The notes: generated by a model from the sequence alone, not told the origin. A stretch of DNA of 64,000 nt from Sediminibacterium sp. (GCA_017537025.1 JAFWCB010000005.1:1-64000), one strand, 5' to 3'; positions 17,308 through 26,088 are shown, counted from the first letter of the stretch. Program-made: numbers and translations.

Positions 17308-18347
17308 TTTTAATAATAGGCCAAGGCATTTGCGGAACCATGCTCAGTTGGAACCTATTGCGAGCAGGTAAATCGGTAATAGTGATTGATAAACCTACTC
17401 CAAATAGCGCCTCTAAAGTCGCCAGTGGCGTTATTAATCCCGTTACAGGCCGGCGAGTAGTGCGAACCTGGGAAATAGAAACCCTGATGCCTTTTGCTAT
17501 TGAAGCCTATAAAAAATTGGAGATTGAACTTAGCTTATCGGTAGTAAGGCAATGTAATATTCTAGATTTCCATGGCACTCCGCAAATGAAAATGGCTTTT
17601 GCAGATCGCTTAAACGAAGAACCATTCTTATCAACCCCAACTAATGAGAATGATTATTATCAATGGTTTCATCCTGCATTTGGAGTTACAGAAATAAATC
17701 CTTGCTGGCTAATACAGCTAAACAGTTTATTAAATAGTTGGCGAGATGAATTGAGGAAGAAGGATTGTTTATTGGAAGAAAACTTTGATATTAATAACTG
17801 TTCTATTCAACCGGAAAAAATCGTTTATCAAGATATTATCGCCCAAAAAATTATTTTCTGTGATGGTACTATTGGATTTGATAACCCTTATTTCAAACTC
17901 CTTCCTTATGCCCGTAATAAAGGTCAGGCTCTTATCGCCTCCATACCTGATTTACCAACTACACATATTTTTAAACAGGGTATCAATATTGTGCCCTGGC
18001 AGGACGGATTATTCTGGATTGGTTCTAGTTATGAATGGGATTTCACAACCTTAGCACCAACTGTTGACTTTAAAGAAAAAGTGGAAAATCAACTCAAACA
18101 GTGGCTTAAACTTCCTTTCACCATTGAAGATCATATTGCCGGGGAACGACCGGCCAATATGGAACGTAGGCCTTTTGTAGGCTTACATCCGGTTATACCA
18201 TCTGTGGGTATTCTCAACGGAATGGGTACCAAAGGCTGTAGTTTAGCCCCCTATTTTGCAGATCAACTTACTAACTATTTAGTTGGGGGGACTGCCATCC
18301 ACCCGCAAGCCGATGTTCAGCGTTTTCGTAAGATTTTAAGCAGATAA
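17295..18347 (+). CDS. FAD-dependent oxidoreductase of the DAO family
   Basis: This is a 350-residue flavoprotein of the D-amino-acid oxidase/glycine oxidase fold. The dinucleotide-binding motif G9-Q-G-I-C-G14 starts the protein, with the acidic ribose-binding end of the second strand at VIVIDKP. ASGVINPVTGRRVVRTWEIE is typical of a Bacteroidota subgroup of these proteins. The C-terminal GMGTKGCSLAPYFA is the second FAD contact. Members are often annotated as glycine/D-amino acid oxidases, but the substrate cannot be read from sequence. The start codon lies inside the right arm of an 18-base inverted repeat. No operon partner is obvious. Confidence 0.85.
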   Translation: MTIDFLIIGQGICGTMLSWNLLRAGKSVIVIDKPTPNSASKVASGVINPVTGRRVVRTWEIETLMPFAIEAYKKLEIELSLSVVRQCNILDFHGTPQMKMAFADRLNEEPFLSTPTNENDYYQWFHPAFGVTEINPCWLIQLNSLLNSWRDELRKKDCLLEENFDINNCSIQPEKIVYQDIIAQKIIFCDGTIGFDNPYFKLLPYARNKGQALIASIPDLPTTHIFKQGINIVPWQDGLFWIGSSYEWDFTTLAPTVDFKEKVENQLKQWLKLPFTIEDHIAGERPANMERRPFVGLHPVIPSVGILNGMGTKGCSLAPYFADQLTNYLVGGTAIHPQADVQRFRKILSR

Positions 18348-18390
18348 TTGGTTACAAAAAATTAATATTGTATCTAATTAATCTCCTTCA

Positions 18391-18858
18391 ATGGCGCAAA
18401 ACCCGATCGCTACAAGCGAAACATCAGAAACCAATGCTAATGAACCGCTTAAAGCTGTTTCCATCAATACCGGTGAGCTGCGGTACAACATACCGCTTAA
18501 GTTTCGCAAAATGGAGAATCTCCACATAGTATTCTGGTTATTTAAGGATTTGAGTTGGTGCTTAAGTTTTAAGTGGTTAGCAGGCGTAATGATCGTACCT
18601 ACTTTACTCGTGTCTATTATTATTGCTTGGAATACGCGCCATTTCGTTTCCGAGCTTTGTCATAATCTGGCAATTACAATATGGATCATGGCCAATAGCT
18701 ATTGGATGATTACGGAGTTTTTACATATAGACGATAAACTCGTTTTTGGTGATATTACCTACAAGAATCTGGCTATCATACCTTTTGTAATCGGTATTAT
18801 CATTCTCGCTTATTATTATGTTTATTGGAAGCCAAGGCATGCCAAAGAGGGGATTTAG
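18391..18858 (+). CDS. Hypothetical integral membrane protein
   Basis: This 155-residue protein has a polar N-terminus of about 45 residues followed by three or four hydrophobic segments (around 55-80, 90-110 and 125-147). The final one is VIGIIILAYYYVYW and a short basic tail follows. Tryptophan and histidine are frequent (FWLFKDLSWCLSFKW, SELCHNLAITIWIMANSYWMITEFLHIDD). I do not recognise a characterised family, though it looks like a conserved Bacteroidota membrane protein. It starts 43 bases after the flavoprotein gene, with which it may share a transcript. Function unknown. Confidence 0.7.
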   Translation: MAQNPIATSETSETNANEPLKAVSINTGELRYNIPLKFRKMENLHIVFWLFKDLSWCLSFKWLAGVMIVPTLLVSIIIAWNTRHFVSELCHNLAITIWIMANSYWMITEFLHIDDKLVFGDITYKNLAIIPFVIGIIILAYYYVYWKPRHAKEGI

Positions 18859-19110
18859 AATTTTACCACTCATCATACATACTTTACCATTCTTCGTTGA
18901 GCCAGTTCCGTTTGAACTGAATAGGCTTTTCAATAGGTTCAAAGCCACCATATATTTACATCAGCAACGACAATAAAAGCTTCCGCGCTACAAATTATGA
19001 ACTACATATTGGAATTTCTCTTTACCCCTTTTAGTCAAAGAGTTTAGCCACTGAAATTACAGAGCCATTAACTATCCCCGCTCTTATTTCATCACCATTA
19101 CAACATTAAC
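18859..19110. other. Gene-less stretch upstream of a tiny ORF
   Basis: No open frame with coding character, tRNA or strong hairpin is visible between the membrane protein gene and the 18-codon ORF at 19111. The sequence looks like ordinary intergenic DNA or a decayed gene. Confidence 0.4.
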
Positions 19111-19167
19111 ATGAAACCAATTTTATTGGTAATACTTGGCGCATTAGCCTTGTTATTACTGATCTGA
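19111..19167 (+). CDS. Possible 18-residue hydrophobic peptide
   Basis: ATG at 19111 opens a frame reading MKPILLVILGALALLLLI and then TGA. The peptide would be a single membrane-spanning helix. It lies alone in a 328-base gap. The composition is like genuine small membrane peptides, but there is no clear ribosome-binding site or promoter and chance is possible. Confidence 0.3.
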   Translation: MKPILLVILGALALLLLI

Positions 19168-19186
19168 TGCCATGCATCAATCGGGG

Positions 19187-19678
19187 TTATACAAATAAGC
19201 CCCATTCATCTTCGAAACTATCTTTATGAAATGTAGACACCCATTGACGGAAGAGCTCTTTAAATTTAAAGAGCGCTTCCTCAATAACTTTTTTATGACT
19301 ATCATCGGCCCAACCCATTAAAACGGCGAAGCCGATTTGTTCCATCATTTGTTTACAATTTATTCTAATGGTAGCAGCATTCTCCATTTTCAAAACATAC
19401 AAATCCATACTAATTGCACCTATTATTTTAGGAGCCACTATCATCACGTTTTCATAGATTAAAGCTTTAGTAGATGCGGGATGACTTTCTTCTCCATCAT
19501 CGGCCAAGTTTTCTGCAAACGCTATGACTAACCCGAATACCTCACGCCATTGTTTATACATGGCTTTAGCAATAGCTCTTGCCGGCCCGCGACGCCATTC
19601 TTCACCGGCATCATCCGGACCAACCTTGTACCGGCTATCATCCCATTCGGGCAAAAAATTGAGGTCATTCAAGTTCAT
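19187..19678 (-). CDS. Hypothetical protein downstream of uvrA
   Basis: I do not recognise a named domain in this 163-residue protein. It is soluble, mainly helical, acidic at both ends, and has several tryptophans (FLPEWDDSRYKVG, EEWRRGPARAIAKAMYKQWREVFGLV, FRQWVSTFHKDSFEDEWGLFV). The middle segment KALIYENVMIVAPKIIGAISMDLYVLKMENAA looks like two packed helices. It begins 14 bases past the uvrA stop on the same strand, so it is probably co-transcribed with uvrA. A link to DNA repair cannot be claimed from position alone. Confidence 0.75.
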   Translation of the reverse strand: MNLNDLNFLPEWDDSRYKVGPDDAGEEWRRGPARAIAKAMYKQWREVFGLVIAFAENLADDGEESHPASTKALIYENVMIVAPKIIGAISMDLYVLKMENAATIRINCKQMMEQIGFAVLMGWADDSHKKVIEEALFKFKELFRQWVSTFHKDSFEDEWGLFV

Positions 19679-19692
19679 ATCCTAAAGGTAAC

Positions 19693-22560
19693 TTAATTTA
19701 ATTCAAGCTTCAGAAAACGAGAGGTATGCGTTTTTACCTGTTTCACCATTTCTTCAGGTGTGCCTTCAAAAAGAATTTTCCCACCACCATCACCACCTTC
19801 AGGTCCTAAATCAATAATATGATCTGCCATCTTCACTACATCCAAATTATGTTCAATCACTAAAACAGAATTCCCGCGATCCACTAATTTATTCAATACA
19901 TCTAAAAGATGCTGTATATCTTGAAAATGCAGTCCGGTAGTAGGCTCATCCAAAATATAAAAAGTTTTACCGGTGTCTTTTTTACCTAGTTCAGTAGCTA
20001 ATTTAACCCGTTGAGCTTCGCCCCCACTTAGTGTTACTGCCGACTGGCCGAGTGTAATATATCCAAGTCCCACATCTTGCAGCACTTTAATTTTCCGATA
20101 TAAAAAATTTACTGGTTGAAAAAACTCACAGGCTTCCTCCACGGTCATATTCAATACATCACTAATAGATTTTCCTTTGTATCGAATTTCTAAGGTTTCT
20201 CTATTATATCTTTTACCATTGCATTTTTCACAATTCACATATACATCGGGCAAAAAATTCATTTCAATAACACGCATACCGCCACCTTCACAAACATCGC
20301 ATCTACCCCCCTTTACATTAAATGAGAACCTACCGGCATTGTAGCCTCTAATTTTTGCTTCAGGAACAGAAGCAAATAGTGTTCTTATCTCCGTAAAGAA
20401 CCCACAGTAAGTGGCAGGATTACTTCTCGGTGTTCTACCAATTGGTGATTGATCTATCTCTATTACTTTATCAATATGTTCCAATCCTTTCACCGATTGA
20501 AAAGGCATAGGTGTGACCCTGCTATTATAACAATGCTTAGCAAGTATGGGATATAATGTTTCGTTGATGAGGGTCGACTTACCGCTACCACTTACACCAC
20601 TTACTACAATTAGTTTGCCCAAGGGAAAAGTTGCCGTAACATTTTGTAAATTATTACCTGAAGCACCTTTTAGAATAATATTTTTCCCTTTTCCCATTCT
20701 TCTTTCGCTGGGTATTCTAATTGCCTTTGTTCCATTTAAATATTGTGCGGTTTCAGAGTTACTTGTCAGCACTTCTGCCGGTGTTCCGGCAGAAACAATA
20801 TTACCACCAAATTTTCCGGCTTTCGGTCCAATATCTACCAAATGATCAGCTGCTAACATAATATCTTTATCGTGCTCAACTACTAAAACACTATTTCCGA
20901 TATTCCGCAAGTTTTGTAGTGCATGAATTAATTGTTGGTTATCTCTTTGGTGCAAACCAATGGAAGGTTCATCTAAAATATACGTGATTCCCTGTAACTG
21001 AGAGCCAATTTGTGTTGCCAAACGAATACGCTGTGATTCCCCCCCACTAAGGGTTCTAGAAGGTCGGTTCAAAGAAAGGTAGGTGAGTCCAACATCTAAT
21101 AAAAATTGCACCCGTTCTCTAATCTCTTTCAAAATATCTTTTGCAATCAGGTTTTGCTTATCACTCAATTTTTTTTCAACTGTTTCAAACCAGACAAATA
21201 ATTTATCAAGATTCCAATTACTAAGGGTTGCAATATTCTCGTTGCCAACTTTAAACCAGAGGCTTTCTTTTTTTAGTCTTTGTCCATCACAAACAGTACA
21301 GGTTTTTAATTCCATAAACTGCTCTACCCATTCGCGCATACCCTCACTATTCACGCCTGTAAACCATCTTTTTAACATGGGTATGATACCCTCAAACTCA
21401 CCTTCATAAGGTTTAATTACGGCACCTTCTTCCACATCATCTAATTCAAGTGTGCCTCCTTCAGTTGATCCAAATAATAAAATATTTAATGCAGCGGGAG
21501 ATAAATCTTTAATGGGTTTATCTAGAGAAATTTTATTTTTTTTAGCTAGTACCTCTATATTTCGGAACATATAAGCATCACGCTGTTCTCCCAATGGGGC
21601 AATACCACCTTCTTTTACAGATATGTTGGAATCGGGTATAATAGCACTCATATCTATCGTATATACATTACCCAATCCTTTACAAGTGGGGCAAGCACCA
21701 TAAGGTGAATTAAAAGAAAAGGAGTTAGGAGAAGGTTCTTCGTAGCTGATACCGGTATCTTCACACATTAATTGCTTAGAAAACTGGACGATTTTACCGC
21801 TATCATTTACCAGCATAAAAAGTAAATCTTTTCCCATTTTTAGAGACTGTTGTACGCTTTGGCTGAGGCGCACTTTCATTTCGGCTGTAACGGGAATGCG
21901 ATCTATCACTACTTCTATATCGTGAATTTTATATCTATCTACTTGCAACTTAGGTGTAATATCAATGATCTCACCATCCACCCTTACTTTTAAAAAACCT
22001 TTTTTTCTGATATCTTCAAAGAGTTCCCTATAGTGACCCTTTCTTCCTCTAATCAATGGGGCGAGTAAAGTGATTTTTTTATGTTGATATTTATTAAAAA
22101 TATTTTCTACAATTTCCTCTTCACTAAACTTCACCATTTTCTTACCTGTATTATAACTATAGGCCTCTCCGATACGTGCATATAGCAAACGGAGAAAATC
22201 GTACACTTCTGTAACCGTGCCTACTGTTGATCGTGGGTTTTTATTGGTAGTTTTTTGTTCAATGGAAATAACTGGCGATAAGCCGGTAATTTTATCTACA
22301 TCCGGTCTTTCCATATCACCCAGAAATTGCCGCGCATAGGCGCTAAAACTTTCCATGTATCGGCGTTGGCCTTCATTATAAATGGTATCGAATGCGAGTG
22401 AGGATTTACCACTACCACTTACACCGGTAAAAACTACTAATTTATTTTTAGGAATATGAATATCGATATTACGCAGATTATGTTCTCGCGCACCATATAC
22501 TTCGATGTATTCTTGATCGGATACTGTAACCGTACCTTCAGATTCTTTTCTCTTTGCCAT
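19693..22560 (-). CDS. uvrA: Excinuclease ABC subunit A (UvrA)
   Basis: UvrA is the damage-sensing ATPase of nucleotide excision repair and loads UvrB onto DNA lesions. The 955 residues show two ABC-type ATPase halves. The first Walker A is GVSGSGKS at 46-53 and the second is the repeated GVSGSGKSTLINETLYP motif at about 650. The signatures LSGGESQRIRLA and LSGGEAQRVKLA and two Walker B blocks, YILDEPSIGLH and YILDEPTTGLH, are present. Zinc-binding CPTCKGLG/CTVCDGQR and CDVCEGGG/CEKCNGKR pairs are intact. It lies divergent from the riboswitch-controlled methionine operon. The start MAKRKESEG sits after an imperfect inverted repeat. Identification is firm. Confidence 0.97.
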   Translation of the reverse strand: MAKRKESEGTVTVSDQEYIEVYGAREHNLRNIDIHIPKNKLVVFTGVSGSGKSSLAFDTIYNEGQRRYMESFSAYARQFLGDMERPDVDKITGLSPVISIEQKTTNKNPRSTVGTVTEVYDFLRLLYARIGEAYSYNTGKKMVKFSEEEIVENIFNKYQHKKITLLAPLIRGRKGHYRELFEDIRKKGFLKVRVDGEIIDITPKLQVDRYKIHDIEVVIDRIPVTAEMKVRLSQSVQQSLKMGKDLLFMLVNDSGKIVQFSKQLMCEDTGISYEEPSPNSFSFNSPYGACPTCKGLGNVYTIDMSAIIPDSNISVKEGGIAPLGEQRDAYMFRNIEVLAKKNKISLDKPIKDLSPAALNILLFGSTEGGTLELDDVEEGAVIKPYEGEFEGIIPMLKRWFTGVNSEGMREWVEQFMELKTCTVCDGQRLKKESLWFKVGNENIATLSNWNLDKLFVWFETVEKKLSDKQNLIAKDILKEIRERVQFLLDVGLTYLSLNRPSRTLSGGESQRIRLATQIGSQLQGITYILDEPSIGLHQRDNQQLIHALQNLRNIGNSVLVVEHDKDIMLAADHLVDIGPKAGKFGGNIVSAGTPAEVLTSNSETAQYLNGTKAIRIPSERRMGKGKNIILKGASGNNLQNVTATFPLGKLIVVSGVSGSGKSTLINETLYPILAKHCYNSRVTPMPFQSVKGLEHIDKVIEIDQSPIGRTPRSNPATYCGFFTEIRTLFASVPEAKIRGYNAGRFSFNVKGGRCDVCEGGGMRVIEMNFLPDVYVNCEKCNGKRYNRETLEIRYKGKSISDVLNMTVEEACEFFQPVNFLYRKIKVLQDVGLGYITLGQSAVTLSGGEAQRVKLATELGKKDTGKTFYILDEPTTGLHFQDIQHLLDVLNKLVDRGNSVLVIEHNLDVVKMADHIIDLGPEGGDGGGKILFEGTPEEMVKQVKTHTSRFLKLELN

Positions 22561-22574
22561 TGGTGTAAAGATAG

Positions 22575-22660
22575 GGAATAGGGTAAAAGGTATAAGGTTA
22601 AAGGGAATAGGTAATAGAAGAAACCCTATACCCTATAACCTATAACCTTTATCCTATTAA
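22575..22660. repeat. Imperfect inverted repeat of GGTATAGG/CCTATACC units
   Basis: The left side (about 22575-22613) holds degenerate GGGTAAAAGGTATAAGG units, the right side (about 22622-22660) the inverse CCCTATACCCTATAACC units. They can fold as a hairpin of about 35 bases with several mismatches. The element lies between divergent uvrA and the riboswitch promoter. It belongs to a class of repeated intergenic low-complexity sequence seen several times in the window. Confidence 0.55.
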
Positions 22661-22676
22661 TTTAATAGACTAATAA

Positions 22677-22707
22677 TTTGGCGGTTTCATAACTTCCCCT
22701 ATATTTG
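22677..22707 (+). promoter_or_regulatory. Promoter of the SAM riboswitch operon
   Basis: TTTG (22677-22680), 19 bases, TATATTTG (22700-22707): a full match to the Bacteroidota promoter. The start of transcription should be near 22713, just before the riboswitch aptamer. Confidence 0.8.
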
Positions 22708-22724
22708 CAATAGTTCTTAGATAT

Positions 22725-22837
22725 ACTTATCCAGAAAGGCGGAGGGTTTTGGCCCTGTGAAGCCTTGGCAACCCATACTTCCACTCAGTTGTATGAAGGT
22801 GCCAATTCCATTCCCGATAAATCGGGAGAAGATAAGT
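22725..22837 (+). promoter_or_regulatory. SAM-I (S-box) riboswitch aptamer
   Basis: The closing helix P1 is ACTTATC (22725-22731) with GATAAGT (22831-22837). Inside are the conserved S-box blocks: CAGAAAGGCGGAGGG, TGGCCCTGTGAAGCC, TTGGCAACCC and GGTGCCAATTCC. S-adenosylmethionine binding stabilises P1. The downstream operon (trans-sulfuration enzyme, homoserine dehydrogenase) belongs to methionine synthesis, as expected for this riboswitch. GTCAGA (22836-22841), overlapping the 3' strand of P1, can pair with TCTGAC (22881-22886) in the terminator. This gives a standard off-switch: high SAM ends transcription early. Confidence 0.95.
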
Positions 22838-22875
22838 CAGAGTAAAGCCACAAAAAATATTGAACCTCAGTATAG

Positions 22876-22906
22876 GCCCATCTGACAAATCGGATGGGCT
22901 TTTTTG
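22876..22906 (+). terminator. Riboswitch-controlled terminator
   Basis: Stem GCCCATC/GATGGGC (22876-22882 with 22893-22899), a 10-base loop and a T run, 49 bases before the first gene. Its 5' arm and loop contain TCTGAC, complementary to GTCAGA next to the aptamer P1 strand. The terminator should form when SAM holds P1 and be disrupted when SAM is low. Confidence 0.88.
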
Positions 22907-22954
22907 TTTTTCGGATAAGTTGATCTAACTGTTTAACAATTAAAAAAATAAAAC

Positions 22955-24145
22955 ATGTCTGTCAACGCCACACAACTCATCCATCAAATTCCTGTAGACC
23001 CACTTACTGGTGCCATTTCAGTACCCATTTATCAAACATCTACTTTTGTACAAGAAGCGCCGGGTGTAAATAAGGGGTATGATTATTCAAGAACAAATAA
23101 TCCTACCCGAGAAACATTAGAGAACCTTGTAGCTAAACTAGAGAAAGGTAGTACCGGTATTGCTTTTGGGAGTGGATTAGCTGCCATTGATGCGATAGTA
23201 AAGTTATTAAAAACGGGAGATGAAATTATTGCTGTGGATGATATTTATGGTGGGGCTTACCGATTATTCACCAATGTATATGAGAAATTTGGAATCAAAG
23301 TACAGTATGTAGATTGCAGTAACCCTGAAAATATTTTTAATGCCATCACTCCCCATACTAAACTAATATGGATTGAAACGCCTACTAATCCAACACTTAA
23401 AATTTCAGATATTAAAGCAATTGCAGCCATTGCAAAAGCTAGTTCCTGTTTACTTTGCGTGGATAATACTTTTGCATCGCCCATACTCCAACAACCTCTT
23501 TCGTTGGGAGCTGATATTGTAATTCATAGTGCTACTAAATATTTAGGTGGGCATAGTGATCTGATCGCAGGTATTGTAGTTACCAAAGAAAAAGAACTGG
23601 GTGCACAAATTAAATATTATCAAAATGCCTGTGGAGCGGTACTTGCTCCCTTTGATAGCTGGCTTGTTATACGTGGAATTGAAACGCTTCACCTGCGTAT
23701 AAAACAGCATTGCCATTCAGCACAAGCCATTGCTGAATTCTTAGAAACACATCCTGCCGTTGCAAAAGTATATTATCCCGGATTACCATCTCATCCAAAC
23801 CATCATATTGCCAAATCACAATCGAGTGGATTTGGAGGGATTATTTCGTTTACCTTAAAAACTGATACTGAAGCTGCTGCATTGCAATTTGTTAAAGAAA
23901 CGCAACTTTTTAAATTAGCTGAAAGTTTAGGTGGTATAAAAAGTTTAATTTCACATCCTGCAAATATGACTCATAAGTCGATCCCCGATGAAAAAAGAAG
24001 AGCTGCAGGGGTTGCCGATAGTTTACTACGCTTATCTGTTGGCTTAGAAGAAGCTGAAGATTTAATTGCAGATTTAAAACAAGCACTAAATACTATTGAA
24101 CTACCAGTAAATCATTACCATTTAAATACATTAGCTACAATTTAA
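22955..24145 (+). CDS. Trans-sulfuration PLP enzyme (cystathionine gamma-synthase / lyase family)
   Basis: This 396-residue Cys/Met-metabolism PLP enzyme probably joins an activated homoserine to cysteine or sulfide in methionine synthesis. The PLP lysine is K195 in SATKYLGGHSD. Other family motifs are YSRTNNPTRETLE, YGGAYRLF, ETPTNPTLKI and VDNTFASP, and the C-terminal LRLSVGLEEAEDLI. It is the first gene behind the SAM riboswitch. The stop is two bases before homoserine dehydrogenase, so both are in one operon. Cystathionine gamma-synthase (MetB-like) is the most likely assignment by context, but beta-lyase, gamma-lyase or O-acylhomoserine sulfhydrylase cannot be separated by eye. Confidence 0.9.
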   Translation: MSVNATQLIHQIPVDPLTGAISVPIYQTSTFVQEAPGVNKGYDYSRTNNPTRETLENLVAKLEKGSTGIAFGSGLAAIDAIVKLLKTGDEIIAVDDIYGGAYRLFTNVYEKFGIKVQYVDCSNPENIFNAITPHTKLIWIETPTNPTLKISDIKAIAAIAKASSCLLCVDNTFASPILQQPLSLGADIVIHSATKYLGGHSDLIAGIVVTKEKELGAQIKYYQNACGAVLAPFDSWLVIRGIETLHLRIKQHCHSAQAIAEFLETHPAVAKVYYPGLPSHPNHHIAKSQSSGFGGIISFTLKTDTEAAALQFVKETQLFKLAESLGGIKSLISHPANMTHKSIPDEKRRAAGVADSLLRLSVGLEEAEDLIADLKQALNTIELPVNHYHLNTLATI

Positions 24146-24147
24146 TC

Positions 24148-25407
24148 ATGGAAACACATAAACAGTTAACGATTGGACTATTCGGATTTGGCGTAGTAGG
24201 GGAAGGTTTATATAAAGTATTACAACAAACCCCTTCTTTAAAAGCAACCATAAAAAAAGTTTGTATTAAAAATCCGGGAAAGAAAAGAAATGCACCCGAT
24301 ACCTTATTTACCGTTGATAGAAATGAAATTTTACAAGACCCTACCATAAATGTAGTGGTGGAAGTGATTGATGATGCCAATGCTGCTTTTGAAATTGTAA
24401 GTACTGCCTTAAAAAATGGAAAATCAGTAGTTAGTGCCAGCAAAAAAATGTTAGCCGAGCATTTGCCCGCTTTGCTTGAGCTACAAGAAAAAACAGGTCA
24501 ATCATTATTATACGAATCTGCAGTGTGCGCGTCTATTCCTGTAATCAGAAATTTAGAAGAATATTACGATAATGATTTATTACATTCGATCAGAGCAATT
24601 GTGAATGGGTCTACCAATTTTATTCTTACAAAAATGTTTGAAGACAAGTTGAGTTTCACTGATGCGCTATTATTAGCCCAACAACTGGGTTTTGCCGAGA
24701 GTAATCCGAAGTTAGATGTAGAAGGGTATGATGCTGTAAATAAATGGACAATCCTCTTAAATCATGCTTATGGTATAGTTTCTCATCCTGATAATATTTT
24801 ATTTACCGGTATCCAAGCCATCCAAAGCTCCGATGCATTAGTGGCAAAAGAGAAAGGGTATGATATAAAACTCATCGCACAAGCAAAAAAACTAAATAAT
24901 GGGAAAGTAGCGGGTTTTGTTTTGCCGCAATTTATACCAGTGAGTGAACCATTATCATTTGTAAAGAATGAATATAATGGGGTTGTAATAGAAAGTGGAT
25001 TTGCTGATAAACAGTTTTTTTATGGCAAAGGAGCAGGTAGTTTCCCAACCGCTTCTGCCGTATTAAGTGATATTGCAGCACTTCGATATAATTATAAATA
25101 TGAGTACAAGAAATTATTTCACCATAGGCCACACGAGCTTACTACTAATTACTATTTAAAAGTGTATGTTAGTTTCGATGATTGGAAATATATTCCACGG
25201 GAAGAGTTTGAGTGGATAGAAGAATGGCATGCACAAGCAGCACGTAAATATCTGATTGGTGTATTACATGTTTCGAAATTAACTACTCAACCATGGTGGA
25301 AAGAACATAATACTTCACTTATTCTCACCCCCGACCCCATCATTGATGATATTGAAATTATTCAAATAAAGAAAAAGAGTTTGGAGTTGGCAGGGATAGA
25401 GAATTAG
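24148..25407 (+). CDS. hom: Homoserine dehydrogenase
   Basis: The enzyme reduces aspartate semialdehyde to homoserine with NAD(P)H, the branch point to threonine and methionine. The N-terminal nucleotide-binding motif is GLFGFGVVGEG (residues 10-20). Next come VVSASKKMLAEH and YESAVCASIPVIRNLEEYY, where most homologues have ANK and AAVAGGIPII. The catalytic part has AIVNGSTNFILTKM and GFAESNPKLDVEGYDAVNKW. The 419 residues give a single-function enzyme with an uncertain short C-terminal extension and no aspartate kinase domain. Position two bases after the PLP enzyme places it under the SAM riboswitch, so both homoserine supply and sulfur transfer respond to SAM. Confidence 0.92.
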   Translation: METHKQLTIGLFGFGVVGEGLYKVLQQTPSLKATIKKVCIKNPGKKRNAPDTLFTVDRNEILQDPTINVVVEVIDDANAAFEIVSTALKNGKSVVSASKKMLAEHLPALLELQEKTGQSLLYESAVCASIPVIRNLEEYYDNDLLHSIRAIVNGSTNFILTKMFEDKLSFTDALLLAQQLGFAESNPKLDVEGYDAVNKWTILLNHAYGIVSHPDNILFTGIQAIQSSDALVAKEKGYDIKLIAQAKKLNNGKVAGFVLPQFIPVSEPLSFVKNEYNGVVIESGFADKQFFYGKGAGSFPTASAVLSDIAALRYNYKYEYKKLFHHRPHELTTNYYLKVYVSFDDWKYIPREEFEWIEEWHAQAARKYLIGVLHVSKLTTQPWWKEHNTSLILTPDPIIDDIEIIQIKKKSLELAGIEN

Positions 25408-25408
25408 G

Positions 25409-25440
25409 AATTAGGAGTTATGAATTCATAATTCTTATTT
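25409..25440. terminator. Hairpin between convergent hom and PAP2 genes
   Basis: A 14-base palindrome TTATGAATTCATAA (25418-25431) is extended by further pairs with G-U wobble to about 30 bases. It lies after the hom stop and overlaps the end of the convergent gene. It resembles the hairpin at 4585-4661 and probably ends both transcripts. Confidence 0.5.
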
Positions 25441-26088
25441 CTTATTTCTTATTTTCTCTTGCAGGTATTTCGAAATAAGTACAGCTATTACTGCCGTAAT
25501 CATCCCCGCTCCTACATCTAATGGAAAATGCTGCGCTAAATAAATGCGGGAATAGCCGGCCATAGCAGCCAGCAGCAGCCCCACTACTAATAAAACCGAT
25601 GAATCTGTTAATAATAACAGTAGTAAATAAACAGAGAAAGCAGTGGTCGTATGTCCGGATGGAAAGCTGTAAATAGTATGAATATCAACACCGCTTACCG
25701 TATGAATAGCCGTTTTGTTCTCAATGGCAGCATAAGGTCTTGGCTCTTCTGGCAAGAGCACATACTTACCCATATTTACAAAAGCAGTAGATATAATGAT
25801 GAGAGAAAATAAGAGTACCCATTTTTGTCGATGATACATAAGTACCCAAATACCAACAGGCACCCAAATAATACCATCGCCTATATAAGTCGCATAAGTA
25901 AAAATAAAATCACCGATACTACCTAAATTACCATTTAGTATTAGAAATAATTCATTCTTACCAACTACAATACTCAAGAGTATCAAAGCAATACCAAGTA
26001 TTAAAGTAAGAAAAATACCTATAGAAAACTTATTCTTCAACCCTTCGACGGGCTCAGGGTGACACTTTTTGTGATGACTACTGACCAT
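25435..26088 (-). CDS. PAP2 superfamily phosphatase, membrane protein
   Basis: The protein is a multi-span membrane phosphatase of the PAP2 (phosphatidic acid phosphatase type 2) family. It probably removes phosphate from a lipid such as undecaprenyl diphosphate or phosphatidylglycerophosphate. The three catalytic motifs are seen: KYVLLPEEPRP, FPSGHTTTA and SRIYLAQHFPLD. About six hydrophobic segments are predicted. The frame is open to an ATG at 26088, but its first 16 codons read through a REP-like element (PEPVEG). No ATG follows before the first helix, so translation may really start at the TTG at 26040 (201 residues). The gene is convergent with hom. Confidence 0.88.
   Translation of the reverse strand: MVSSHHKKCHPEPVEGLKNKFSIGIFLTLILGIALILLSIVVGKNELFLILNGNLGSIGDFIFTYATYIGDGIIWVPVGIWVLMYHRQKWVLLFSLIIISTAFVNMGKYVLLPEEPRPYAAIENKTAIHTVSGVDIHTIYSFPSGHTTTAFSVYLLLLLLTDSSVLLVVGLLLAAMAGYSRIYLAQHFPLDVGAGMITAVIAVLISKYLQEKIRNKK
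26036..26064. repeat. REP-like element (CCTTCGACGGGCTCAGG type)
   Basis: The core CCCTTCGACGGGCTCAGGG, followed by TGACA, is recognised from many unrelated bacterial genomes as an extragenic repeat. When translated on the opposite strand it gives the well-known spurious peptide PEPVEG. Here it overlaps the first codons of the PAP2 frame and gives the frame its apparent ATG-proximal extension. Confidence 0.7.
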
